In this document: positions 16,175 through 23,491 of the stretch, piece by piece | How positions within the stretch are numbered: position 1 is the stretch's first letter | Layout: every line of letters begins with the position of its first letter | Origin: Segatella copri | Lineage (GTDB): Bacteria > Bacteroidota > Bacteroidia > Bacteroidales > Bacteroidaceae | Assembly: GCF_026015625.1 (NCBI RefSeq) | Contig: NZ_JAPDVG010000001.1 | Coordinates: 992,001-1,056,000, forward strand | Direction of reading: 5' to 3' | DNA length: 64,000 nucleotides | Translations under genes and position numbers: made by a program | The notes under the pieces: model-generated | Told to the model about the DNA's origin: nothing | Database searches by the model: none | What the model saw: only the letters and a program-made list of their open reading frames with translations

Positions 16175-17566
16175 ATGGGAGATTTAATAAAAATAGTTGG
16201 GGTACAATATGCAGTAAATTCTAACCACGTAAAAGGTGAGGATATGACTGCACAAGAACAACAAAAAACAATAGAATTTCTGACCATGCTGGACAGAAAG
16301 CACCCCTATGTTTCGGTAAAACCCGAACCTACTAACGAAACTGATGAAGAAGCTTTTGTTGCGCGCTTTGCGAGTCGGAAGGCAGGCTATGTACGTAATA
16401 GAGAAGAATATAAATCATTGGCTCAGGCTGCATTGACAACCAGCGGACGGGGTTATTTCCGCGCTCGGGTTAAGGAGGTTATAATTTCTGCAGAGGGCTA
16501 TTTTTTTGTTGAAGCAGAAACTGATTCTACTCCAATTGTGCCCATCTTGCATAAAGACCATTGGAAAGAATGGGAGCCGCCCCTGCCTTTATTTCCTATG
16601 ACAGAGGAGTTTTTATGCGTAGAAGATGCTACGATGATGATGATGGATATTCAGAGACATGAGACGTTAACTTCTGATGAAGAAGAGGAGCTTCAGGAAT
16701 ACACAGAGACTTTAATAACAATGGGAAAATACGCTCTATGGTACGAAGCGAAGGAGGGAATAGAGAATGTCATAAAAGCTATGGAAGCAAAAAAGGGCGA
16801 CAAGATGCGCTATATGGCGAATGAACTAGAACACTTATTGAGCGGTTTATGCAATGAAGGTCGCCAGAAGAAGCTCCGCAAAAGTTGGCTCCCCCATCTA
16901 CTATCCACCCATGAAGCAGAAAGGGCATGGCATGACTGGTTGCACTTAAAAGGTGCCGACTGTCATAAACCAGATAATTTGAAAATGATGTCATGGTTGG
17001 AAGATATAGAGACAGAACTTTCCAATATTCCGGCATTGGCTCCTTATTCCAATGATGATAAGATAGCCATGCTCATACGCGCTCACTACACACGCATTCC
17101 ATTAGATAAGTATCGCCAATTGCTTACCGCTTTCGTGATTAGAGACCGTCTGCGCATGCGTTTGGGGCTGCCAACAAACAGCTTTGCTCCTACCCCATCT
17201 CTAACAAGCCAGGAGGAAGACTACCTTATTGATAAAATCATCAAGTACAGCCAAACTCTAGTCAGACGAGAAGATGTTGAGGTTTTGCAGAGATTCATCT
17301 ATCACGAGATTTCATATTTACCCCCAGAGTATAAACTTCGGGTTGACAATATGACTGAGCGTTTCCTTTCAGAAGAGGCAAGAGAAGGTATACAGATTAA
17401 TGCCATCAAGGAACAGACGAAGGCTTTAAAAGAGGTGGCAAAGAAGCCTACGATTCAGGCAGAGCACTATCATGCAGGAGATTCTACATTTGATGTTCAT
17501 AGTAAGCATCTGCATCTTGACCACCAGGAAGAAGGGAATTCTGCTCTGCTGCCATCAGATTTATAG
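16175..17566 (+). CDS. HIRAN-like domain protein, function unknown (463 aa)
   Basis: The first 130 residues resemble a HIRAN domain: KIVGVQYAV, then VSVKPEPTNETDEEAFVARF (a version of the 'EPxNxxDxxAv' motif), AGYVRNREEYKSLAQ and GYFRARVKEVI, which in other proteins binds DNA 3' ends. Residues about 150-400 are helical and unfamiliar (repeated Trp-rich patterns such as SWLPHLLS, ERAWHDWLHL). The C-terminal 35 residues hold HYHAGDSTFDVHSKHLHL, which lines up without gaps with the N-terminus of the next protein. The two genes are 41 bp apart. HIRAN similarity is my reading of a weak motif. Nothing shows the substrate or the pathway. Confidence 0.55.
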   Translation: MGDLIKIVGVQYAVNSNHVKGEDMTAQEQQKTIEFLTMLDRKHPYVSVKPEPTNETDEEAFVARFASRKAGYVRNREEYKSLAQAALTTSGRGYFRARVKEVIISAEGYFFVEAETDSTPIVPILHKDHWKEWEPPLPLFPMTEEFLCVEDATMMMMDIQRHETLTSDEEEELQEYTETLITMGKYALWYEAKEGIENVIKAMEAKKGDKMRYMANELEHLLSGLCNEGRQKKLRKSWLPHLLSTHEAERAWHDWLHLKGADCHKPDNLKMMSWLEDIETELSNIPALAPYSNDDKIAMLIRAHYTRIPLDKYRQLLTAFVIRDRLRMRLGLPTNSFAPTPSLTSQEEDYLIDKIIKYSQTLVRREDVEVLQRFIYHEISYLPPEYKLRVDNMTERFLSEEAREGIQINAIKEQTKALKEVAKKPTIQAEHYHAGDSTFDVHSKHLHLDHQEEGNSALLPSDL

Positions 17567-17607
17567 ACATACAAAAATATTACAAGAATATAAAAAAAGG
17601 AAGAAAT

Positions 17608-18072
17608 ATGAGTAATAATTATTATGCAGGCAATGTTATTTACAACAACCAGCACAAAGAACTGACTATCCAGGGCAATCTGTCTGCACAGCAGATGATG
17701 AAGATTGCAAAGGATTTTTTTGCAGAAGAAACAGAGGTGACGGAGGAGAATTACGAGGCAGAGGTGACAGAAAAAGCTAGTGAAACCAATGAAGCTGCAG
17801 GAGAAGGTTTTCAGAAGGAACTCTTCCATTTTGTGCATCCTGCACTCGATGAAGACGAAGGATGGAAAGTGCATAAAGAGGTGGAGAGACTGGTAAAGCA
17901 ATTTGACGTACAGGAAATCTGTAAGAGACTGAACATACTGAAAAAGGAGGGCAAGGTGCTGCTGCCACAAAACACAAAAAATGCCCATGAAGAATTGATA
18001 CGAATGGGTATGCCGATTGAGAAAGGAGGGTTCGGATACAAGACTTTCTGTAAATATTATAATAAGGACTAG
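17608..18072 (+). CDS. Small acidic partner protein, function unknown (154 aa)
   Basis: N-terminal beta-type motif NNYYAGNVIYNNQHKELTI (residues 3-21), an acidic linker (about 35-65, EETEVTEENYEAEVTEK), then a helical domain (about 75-154; FVHPALDEDEGWKVHKEVE, GFGYKTFCKYYNK). I do not recognise a named family, though similar short proteins accompany the preceding type of gene in Prevotella and Bacteroides. The N-terminal motif matches the tail of the upstream protein at Y, A, G, K and L with D/N, F/Y and L/I changes, which suggests that the two bind through like segments. A perfect terminator follows at 18122-18165. Confidence 0.6.
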   Translation: MSNNYYAGNVIYNNQHKELTIQGNLSAQQMMKIAKDFFAEETEVTEENYEAEVTEKASETNEAAGEGFQKELFHFVHPALDEDEGWKVHKEVERLVKQFDVQEICKRLNILKKEGKVLLPQNTKNAHEELIRMGMPIEKGGFGYKTFCKYYNKD

Positions 18073-18121
18073 AAGCCGATAGCGACTAGTGCTTTCCTGA
18101 TAGAGATTTATATCTTCTGAT

Positions 18122-18166
18122 AGCGACCGATACTTGATTTTTGTTCAGGTATCGGTCGCTTTTTTG
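18122..18166 (+). terminator. Terminator after the HIRAN-like gene pair
   Basis: AGCGACCGATAC (18122-18133) pairs perfectly with GTATCGGTCGCT (18149-18160), followed by six T including the stem end (18160-18165). Confidence 0.9.
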
Positions 18167-18207
18167 TACCCCTAAGTCAAAAATGCGACTATACGTAGAG
18201 AGAATAT

Positions 18208-18254
18208 CAGAGAAAAACAGAGAAAATCGGAGAAATTCAGAGAACTTTAGAGAC
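18208..18254 (+). repeat. Five 10-bp phased repeats upstream of the primase-like cluster
   Basis: CAGAGAA-type heptamers start at 18208, 18218, 18228 (CGGAGAA), 18238 and 18248 (TAGAGAC), each exactly one helical turn after the last. They end 40 bp before a -7 box at 18294. This is the layout of a cooperative protein-binding array. Confidence 0.75.
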
Positions 18255-18293
18255 GGCACTTTGGAAAAGCATCTGTGCCAGGCTTTTTCTTCT

Positions 18294-18301
18294 TACTTTT
18301 G
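18294..18301 (+). promoter_or_regulatory. -7 box before the primase-like cluster
   Basis: TACTTTTG followed by CACCC. No matching -33 TTTG; the phased repeats lie upstream, so activation or repression through them is plausible. Apart from this and the repeats, 18167-18444 shows no gene. Confidence 0.55.
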
Positions 18302-18444
18302 CACCCGTCATCTGATAACAAGATGACTACCCATCAGGCGAGTTGCAAATCACAAAATGGGGAATGATGGTACTAGAAAAGATGATGGGGAAACCTCTTC
18401 GAACGTCATCGTACCAGAGAGGCTTATTTAATACTCAAGTAAAA

Positions 18445-18840
18445 ATGAATATAGTATTAAATGGCAATATGAACGAAAGTTCAGGTAAGGCAGGAAAGGG
18501 ATTCTACCCAAACACAGAATTGGGTATCGACCTCAAGTTGATGACTAAGGAGCCAGGGCGCATGGCTGTTGGCGAGTATCTGGATGGAGCTATTACGCAC
18601 GATGGAGAAGATCACTTCACCTTTGTACAGAATGACCAGGAGAAGAAACTGCAGAAGGTGGAGCAGAGAAATCCGCACGTGTATTTGGGAACGTACATCA
18701 ACGTGAACCGGAAGAAAGACGGTACGCTCTACCCTACCTTCAACCGCCCGCAGTTCTCAGAGCGTTTCACCTTCCAGGACTTCTGCCAGGGTGCCGCCAA
18801 CGAGCTGCGCATCATTAGCGGCAAGAGTGATGACAGATAA
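18445..18840 (+). CDS. Conserved hypothetical protein at the head of the primase-like cluster
   Basis: A 131-residue protein starting MNIVLNGNMNESSGKAGKGF; conserved-looking blocks are ELGIDLKLMTKEPGRMAVGEYLDG, HFTFVQ, PHVYLGTYINVNRKKDGTLYPTFNRP and a C-terminal helix. The mixed beta pattern would suit a small nucleic-acid-binding fold, but this is not certain. The frame is open further upstream (ATG at 18364, TTG at 18343), and I chose 18445 because the sequence before it is not protein-like. Genes of this kind precede DUF3987/VirE-type proteins in many Bacteroidales genomes. A 300-bp repeat-rich region separates it from the next gene. Confidence 0.6.
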   Translation: MNIVLNGNMNESSGKAGKGFYPNTELGIDLKLMTKEPGRMAVGEYLDGAITHDGEDHFTFVQNDQEKKLQKVEQRNPHVYLGTYINVNRKKDGTLYPTFNRPQFSERFTFQDFCQGAANELRIISGKSDDR

Positions 18841-18921
18841 ACGGAGTTGAGGCTTTCTAGAGGAAATGGGGACTTTGGGGAGGCTGGTAACAGGATTAAA
18901 ACTGAAGTGATTTTCGGGCAA

Positions 18922-18955
18922 GCGTTCCAGTTGTTCCAGTTGTTCCAATTGTTCC
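18922..18955 (+). repeat. Left arm of an inverted 9-bp iteron array
   Basis: GTTCCAGTT-type 9-mers repeated four times, beginning AAGCGTTCC and ending AATTGTTCC. The same unit occurs in reverse orientation at 19058-19088. Confidence 0.8.
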
Positions 18956-18983
18956 AAATAGGTTTTCATAGGACAATATCCCT

Positions 18984-19000
18984 TTATAGAGACTCTATAA
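18984..19000. repeat. Central palindrome in the AT-rich segment
   Basis: TTATAGAGACTCTATAA, 8-bp arms around one base, within an AT-rich segment (18956-19040) that lies between the two inverted iteron arms. Confidence 0.75.
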
Positions 19001-19041
19001 CTACTTAATATATAGATAGTTATATATATAAGAAGGTGGAA

Positions 19042-19088
19042 TGGAACGCTCAAAAAATTAATTGGAACAACTGGAACTGGAACGCTCC
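19042..19088 (-). repeat. Right arm of the inverted 9-bp iteron array
   Basis: AATTGGAAC, AACTGGAAC, TGGAACGCTC at 19060-19087 is the reverse complement of the left arm except for a 3-bp deletion. An extra TGGAACGCTC copy sits at 19042-19051. The array ends 52 bp before the ATG at 19140; no gene lies between 18841 and 19139. Confidence 0.8.
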
Positions 19089-19139
19089 TCCCAACTCCAC
19101 TTCTCTCTAAAAAGCTCATAATCAATAAATTAAGAAGAA

Positions 19140-20585
19140 ATGAAGACAAAAAATTTGAAGTATAATATCACAATTTCAACCGCTCCGACGATGCCAAAGC
19201 TGGGAAAAGGCACCGAATGTGTGCAACTTTTGCTCTCTCAGGTATCAAAAGACATGCATGAGCCCTTAGTTCCGATGCTCTTTCCGATACTCGGAGCGCA
19301 GGTAAGTGAGGCGAAATTTCAATATCCCGACCTCAGTTGGAAGGAATTATGTGGCATGATGGCCAATCTCGTGGCCGATTCGGGCTGTAATAAGGGACAA
19401 CTGTCCAACATCGTGGAAGCTATCTGTCACAACTTCCGTGAACATGATGAAAAGGAACTTGATAAGCTTGTGGAATGGCAGAGACAGATGAAAACGAAGT
19501 CTGCCAACAAGGAGAAACCAGCACGTCCGGATGTGAGTTTCTGGTTTCCACCCTCAGATGTCACCAACGCCGCCTTCATCCAGAATGCCATGGGATGCGA
19601 GAAGTTGGGCGAGAGAACGCAATACCTCAATCTGCCCGAGGTGGAGATGGCGGACCGGATGTGTGGCGGACATAAGCAGATATCTCAGATGCTGCGCAAT
19701 ATCTACGACCGCCAGCGAGCCGGAGCTCTGAGAGCAACGGCAGACGGCATAACAGGTAATCCGGTTCTGCGAGCCAATCTCACGCTCTCTTCTACCCCAT
19801 TTGCAGCCCGCAAGTTTTACAAGAACGAGCTCTTCAATGGTACTTTCGGCCGAATGGTATTCTCTTATAAGGCGCGCCAGGCGCGAGTGGGAAAGATCCC
19901 AAGACAGGGTGAATATGATGCCGGTTTCTTTGAAAAGCTGGATGAGTATCTGGTGAAACTCAGCATCTGTAAGGGACGGTTTATCATCAAGCCTCTGAAC
20001 TCGCTTACCGACCGTCTGGCGGCAGATATGGCTACGCTTGCTGACTTGACGGATGATGATGTGCTGTGGGATATCTCAAAGCGCTCCATCGTGTCGGCAT
20101 GGAAGGCGGGCTGCCTGCTCTGGGTGCTGAACGACCAGACTTGGACGAAGGCGATGGGTGAGCTTGTGGAGTGGCTGGTTTATCATGATATCTGGAGCAA
20201 GATGCAGCTATTCGCCGACCTGCTGAACCAGGATGCTGACTCGGTAAGCGAGGCGCAGCGAAGAGGACCTAAGAACCTGCTTGACGACCTGCCAAACCCT
20301 TTCAACGAGGCGCAGCTGGAATCGCTCCGCTTGCAGCTGGGGAAATCGAAAGATGGCACGAAGGGGCAAATCAGGAAATGGGTGTTCCGCAAGTTTATCA
20401 CCTTTTCGGCAGAAACGGGGCTTTATACTAAGACTGAGGAGTACTTGACTGGAAGCGGGACGAGCGATGGAATCGCTCGGAACGGGGGCAAGAGTGGCGG
20501 CTCTAGAAGAAAGAAGGAAGAGGCTGATGACGGGCAGAAGGAGATGGCTGCTGATGCCAAGAAAAAGAAAGGGAAAGGGATATGA
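19140..20585 (+). CDS. DUF3987-like protein (VirE-associated family)
   Basis: A 481-residue protein whose blocks match the DUF3987 pattern of Bacteroidales: VPMLFPILGAQVSEAKF, a degenerate P-loop region (NLVADSGCNKGQLSNIVEAI), EWQRQMKTKSANKEKPARPD, DVTNAAFIQNA, LPEVEMADRM, and TPFAARKFYKNELFNGTFGR. In relatives this is a helicase-like domain following a VirE-type primase domain; here it stands alone and a standard GxxxxGK[ST] is missing, so ATP hydrolysis is doubtful. The C-terminal 50 residues are low complexity and charged, and include REP copy 4 in frame (SDGIARNGG). The stop overlaps the start of the CHC2 gene. I infer a role with that primase-like protein. Confidence 0.7.
   Translation: MKTKNLKYNITISTAPTMPKLGKGTECVQLLLSQVSKDMHEPLVPMLFPILGAQVSEAKFQYPDLSWKELCGMMANLVADSGCNKGQLSNIVEAICHNFREHDEKELDKLVEWQRQMKTKSANKEKPARPDVSFWFPPSDVTNAAFIQNAMGCEKLGERTQYLNLPEVEMADRMCGGHKQISQMLRNIYDRQRAGALRATADGITGNPVLRANLTLSSTPFAARKFYKNELFNGTFGRMVFSYKARQARVGKIPRQGEYDAGFFEKLDEYLVKLSICKGRFIIKPLNSLTDRLAADMATLADLTDDDVLWDISKRSIVSAWKAGCLLWVLNDQTWTKAMGELVEWLVYHDIWSKMQLFADLLNQDADSVSEAQRRGPKNLLDDLPNPFNEAQLESLRLQLGKSKDGTKGQIRKWVFRKFITFSAETGLYTKTEEYLTGSGTSDGIARNGGKSGGSRRKKEEADDGQKEMAADAKKKKGKGI
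20462..20478. repeat. REP-like palindrome, copy 4 (in the DUF3987-like gene)
   Basis: GAGCGATGGAATCGCTC. Compared with copies 1-3 both outer bases changed together (A to G and T to C), so the stem pairing is kept. Flanks GGGAC and GGAACGGGGG are conserved. Confidence 0.75.
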
Positions 20586-21676
20586 TGGAGAAATATGAGA
20601 TTCAGAAACTGCGCGAGCTTCCGATAGAGAAGGTCGCGAAAGAGATGGGGATGAAGGTAGAGCACCATAAGGCGCTCTGCCCCTTCCATGACGACCACCA
20701 CGCCAGCCTTACGTTCAACAAGATCAAGAACAGCTGCAGATGCTATGTCTGCATGAGGAGTTCTATCGGCACCATCGACCTGGCGATGAGATACCTGGGG
20801 AAGGATTTCCCGTCGGCTTGCCGATGGCTCGCTGGGGAACATCAGATTCAGCTGGAGGAGGATTCTTCTTCGGGGAAAAACTTTTCCTTTGGGGGGTCTT
20901 CGGGCAGAGGGGCTTCTTCGGGCTCTTCATCCGGTGATTCTTCTTCGGGTGATAATTCGGGGAAATCTTCCTTCGATGCAAGCAGGTATGCGAGATTCTT
21001 TGAGCATCCCTGGCTCAACCAGGCAGCTCGGAGATTTCTCTTCGAGGAGAGGAAGATTGACTGGAGAGTGGTGAACTGGTGTAGACTGACTTCATGGACG
21101 GATAAGAAGGGCATCAACTGGCTGCAGATTCCTTACTTCGATACCGATAGGCGGCTTATAGGAATCCAGAACCGGAACCTGGATTACAAGAAGAAAAAAT
21201 CTTCATCGGGAGGTTGTTCTTCTGAGGGGAATGTTTCTTCTGAAGAAAAAAGTCCGGGCGAAGAAAAGGAGCAGGATGCTCCCCGCTTCCGGTTCCCTTA
21301 CGGCGCAAGATGCAGCATCTATAACCTGCCGGTTGTGAAGAGACTAAAACCGGGCGAGAGGCTGTTTATTACAGAGGGATGTAGCGACTGCTGGGCGATG
21401 CTTTCTGCCGGACATAAGGCGATTGCCATCCCTTCTGCCACGCTTCTCAAGCCCGAGGATAAGCAGCTGCTGACGGATATCGGAAGACTGTATCAGGTGG
21501 AATTCCATATGTTTCCTGATCAGGATGTGCCGGGCGAAAGCCTCTTCATGCAACTCAGGGAGATGCTCCCCCAGCTGGTTCACCATCAGTTGCCACCGGG
21601 CTGTAAGGATTTCAGCGAATACTATCTTTTAGGGGCTGCTGCAACTTCCGGGAGCAAGGAGCCGATAAACAAATGA
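20582..21676 (+). CDS. DnaG-like protein with CHC2 zinc finger and Toprim domain
   Basis: Primase-like protein of 364 residues. N-terminal zinc finger of the CHC2 type: LCPFHDDHHASLTFNK with CRCYVC (about 34-62; C, H, C, C ligands). A Ser/Gly-rich linker (about 97-135) follows, then a middle domain (NQAARRFLFEERKIDWRVVNWCRL) and a Toprim-like part: RLFITEGCSDCWAMLSAGH with the Glu, and MFPDQDVPGE with the DxD-like acids. A second Ser-rich insert lies at about 206-230. It overlaps the DUF3987-like gene by four bases. The pair could prime or unwind a replicon or repair DNA; homologous clusters are chromosomal, and no replication initiator is seen here. Confidence 0.78.
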   Translation: MMEKYEIQKLRELPIEKVAKEMGMKVEHHKALCPFHDDHHASLTFNKIKNSCRCYVCMRSSIGTIDLAMRYLGKDFPSACRWLAGEHQIQLEEDSSSGKNFSFGGSSGRGASSGSSSGDSSSGDNSGKSSFDASRYARFFEHPWLNQAARRFLFEERKIDWRVVNWCRLTSWTDKKGINWLQIPYFDTDRRLIGIQNRNLDYKKKKSSSGGCSSEGNVSSEEKSPGEEKEQDAPRFRFPYGARCSIYNLPVVKRLKPGERLFITEGCSDCWAMLSAGHKAIAIPSATLLKPEDKQLLTDIGRLYQVEFHMFPDQDVPGESLFMQLREMLPQLVHHQLPPGCKDFSEYYLLGAAATSGSKEPINK

Positions 21677-21692
21677 TTAAAAAATTAAGATT

Positions 21693-21914
21693 ATGGAAGA
21701 TTTTATAAACCGCACGTATACGAAGAAGGAACTGGGACTGATGTACTTTCCTGAGAGTATGCCACGCACGGCCGTGAATCATCTTATGAGTTGGATTCGG
21801 CGTTGCCAACCGCTCTGGGATGAATTGCAGGAGATGGGGTATGAAAAGACTTGCAAGTCGTTCACGCCCAAGCAGGTGAAGGCTATTTTCGATAACCTCG
21901 GGGAACCGGGATAA
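21693..21914 (+). CDS. DUF4248 family protein
   Basis: A 73-residue protein matching the DUF4248 pattern: INRTYTKKELGLMYFPE, PRTAVNHLMSWIRRC, LWDELQEMGY and KSFTPKQVKAIFDNLGEP. It looks like a small helical DNA-binding protein (a helix-turn-helix followed by a second helix pair), but its role is not known. It begins 17 bp after the Toprim gene. Members sit next to HU-like and VirE/DUF3987 genes across Bacteroidales. Confidence 0.8.
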   Translation: MEDFINRTYTKKELGLMYFPESMPRTAVNHLMSWIRRCQPLWDELQEMGYEKTCKSFTPKQVKAIFDNLGEPG

Positions 21915-21924
21915 AATGTTCCGA

Positions 21925-21951
21925 TATCGCATGGTATCGCACGCTATCGCA
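21925..21951 (+). repeat. Three 10-bp phased TATCGCA repeats
   Basis: TATCGCA at 21925-21931, 21935-21941 and 21945-21951, exactly 10 bp apart, ending 22 bp before the -7 box at 21974. Same geometry as the CAGAGAA array at 18208 but a different core. Confidence 0.75.
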
Positions 21952-21973
21952 CACCTGATAAATCGGGATTTCG

Positions 21974-21981
21974 TATCTTTG
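21974..21981 (+). promoter_or_regulatory. -7 box after the DUF4248 gene
   Basis: TATCTTTG followed by CATCG. It would drive the small membrane-protein gene at 22218 and, before the IS inserted, the HU-like gene. The leader between (21990-22217) has no clear gene but has two competing hairpins. Confidence 0.6.
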
Positions 21982-22168
21982 CATCGTGATTCAGAAAGCG
22001 CGCAAAATCACTTGCCCAGTTGGAGAAAAATATCTCCCTAATTGGGAAAATTAAAAGGCCTGAAGAAGAGAACGAGGAAGCACAGGAAAACAAGAGAACA
22101 ACCACGATTCTCTCACGGCAAGGCTTTTCAGAAGAAAACAAAAGTAATGAAAACAAGACTCCAAGCCT

Positions 22169-22195
22169 CGAAACGAGTCGTTTCGCTAGCGAAAC
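22169..22195 (+). promoter_or_regulatory. Two overlapping, mutually exclusive hairpins in the leader
   Basis: CGAAACG-AGT-CGTTTCG (22169-22185) and GTTTCGCTAGCGAAAC (22180-22195) share CGTTTCG, so only one can form at a time. They lie 23 bp upstream of the start of the small gene at 22218. Confidence 0.55.
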
Positions 22196-22217
22196 TTAGC
22201 AGGGGGCAGAAAAAATC

Positions 22218-22415
22218 ATGAACCAGAACATGAAGGCATTCATCCGGTATCTCATCGTGGCGATTTGCTCAGCCATCGTCACCTTCCTATCCAGCTCCTG
22301 CACGGCAGGACTCGTAATCGGAAAGAACCAGCGGCAACATCAGGAGAACAACATCTCCACCAAAGTAGATTCTACCTACTATGTAGCAGTTCCCCAAAGT
22401 GGACACAAAAAATGA
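22218..22415 (+). CDS. Small membrane or lipoprotein, C-terminus replaced by IS sequence
   Basis: Residues 1-28 are a signal or anchor segment (IRYLIVAICSAIVTFLSSSC), with C28 placed as in a lipoprotein; the rest is polar (GKNQRQHQENNISTKVDSTYYVAV). The last residues (PQSGHKK) are encoded by the left end of the IS element, so the native protein was longer. On the far side of the IS a frame could continue for about 19 codons. Similar short proteins accompany HU-like genes in Bacteroidales ('smalltalk'-like); that match is from memory and weak. Function unknown. Confidence 0.55.
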   Translation: MNQNMKAFIRYLIVAICSAIVTFLSSSCTAGLVIGKNQRQHQENNISTKVDSTYYVAVPQSGHKK

Positions 22416-22532
22416 TTATTAATTATTTATATTTTTAAAAGTACACATATCTATCAAATTTCGTTCCTTTTCATTTGCAAAAGTAGACAATCTCATCCAT
22501 ATTTGCAAGTTTTTCTTTATAAAAGTGAACAT
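22395..22532 (+). repeat. Four AAAAGTRGACA motifs with a 42-bp period at the IS left end
   Basis: CAAAGTGGACAC (22395), AAAAGTACACAT (22437), AAAAGTAGACAA (22479) and AAAAGTGAACAT (22521). The first is the terminal inverted repeat itself; the others lie between it and the end of orfB. Confidence 0.75.
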
Positions 22533-23491
22533 TATTCTTTATTTTTCTCATTTCCAGCCATTTTCTTCCGTTCTGTGACGAACTTCGGTGTAGCATTAGC
22601 CTCTCGCTTCCCAAAAGTGTCCTTTCTTGGAAGCTCCCCTTTATAAAACCTCTTCCTGTAATTATTTGGCGTATCATAGCCGATAGCACAACATGGTCTT
22701 TTCTCATTGTAATAATCCACGTATGCGTCCAAGGCCTCCTCGAACTCCTCTCTTGAATTACATGTCTCAATCTTGAAGTCTATGAACAATTCCTCTTTTA
22801 TCCATCCGTTGAGGGATTCGTTCACAGGGTTGTCTGTAGGCTTTCCTGCCCTGGACATAGACCTCACAATCAACGTGTCCTTTATCAGCTCATTATAGGC
22901 GAGTGAAGCATACACGCTACCTTGGTCCGTATGAAGAACAGTTGGCTCATCTGTGCCCTTCAACAGGTTGATGACATCATTTAGCCCATCAATGTACTGG
23001 TCTCTATGTCCACGTCTCTCAGCCACATGCCACGTTAGGATTTCTTTCGTAAAGACATCGAAATACATGGTCAACTCAAAGAAGAACCAAGAGTATTTGA
23101 TGACTGTCATGTCAGAGACGATAACTTGTCGAGGTCTGTCTACCGTGTCCCACGTGGAATAAATGAGGTTGGGGTACTTATCCTTTACCTTACGTGGTTT
23201 GTAATGTATCTTGTGTCTCGTTTGTGACTGAATACCAAGATATTGGAAGCATTTATAAGAGAAATTGTCGCTGATACTCAACTGTAAATTGATTCTTATG
23301 TACGCCGCCACCCACCTGTAGCCATGTGTTGGGTGTTCCGAGTGTATGTCCTCAACCACACCCACCATGAACTCACGATTGATCTCACGGGATGAAGGCT
23401 CTCTTCTAAGCCACTTGTAATACCCCGACCGACTTACTCCCATCATCTTGCAGATATCCTTGACAGGATACTCGTGCGATAGCATGTCCAC
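22532..23491 (-). CDS. IS3-family transposase OrfB (DDE integrase domain)
   Basis: A 319-residue frame starting with GTG over the orfA stop, with an N-terminal HTH (YPVKDICKMMGVSRSGYYKW) and an rve integrase core: D in VIVSDMTVIK, D in VLHTDQGSVYAS, E in NPVNESLNGWIKEE, the D,D(35)E triad. The orfB frame stays open upstream of the GTG to the A9 tract in orfA (reading SFKNEEFKIV before the GTG), so the working enzyme is very likely an OrfAB fusion made by -1 frameshift. Confidence 0.9.
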   Translation of the reverse strand: MDMLSHEYPVKDICKMMGVSRSGYYKWLRREPSSREINREFMVGVVEDIHSEHPTHGYRWVAAYIRINLQLSISDNFSYKCFQYLGIQSQTRHKIHYKPRKVKDKYPNLIYSTWDTVDRPRQVIVSDMTVIKYSWFFFELTMYFDVFTKEILTWHVAERRGHRDQYIDGLNDVINLLKGTDEPTVLHTDQGSVYASLAYNELIKDTLIVRSMSRAGKPTDNPVNESLNGWIKEELFIDFKIETCNSREEFEEALDAYVDYYNEKRPCCAIGYDTPNNYRKRFYKGELPRKDTFGKREANATPKFVTERKKMAGNEKNKE

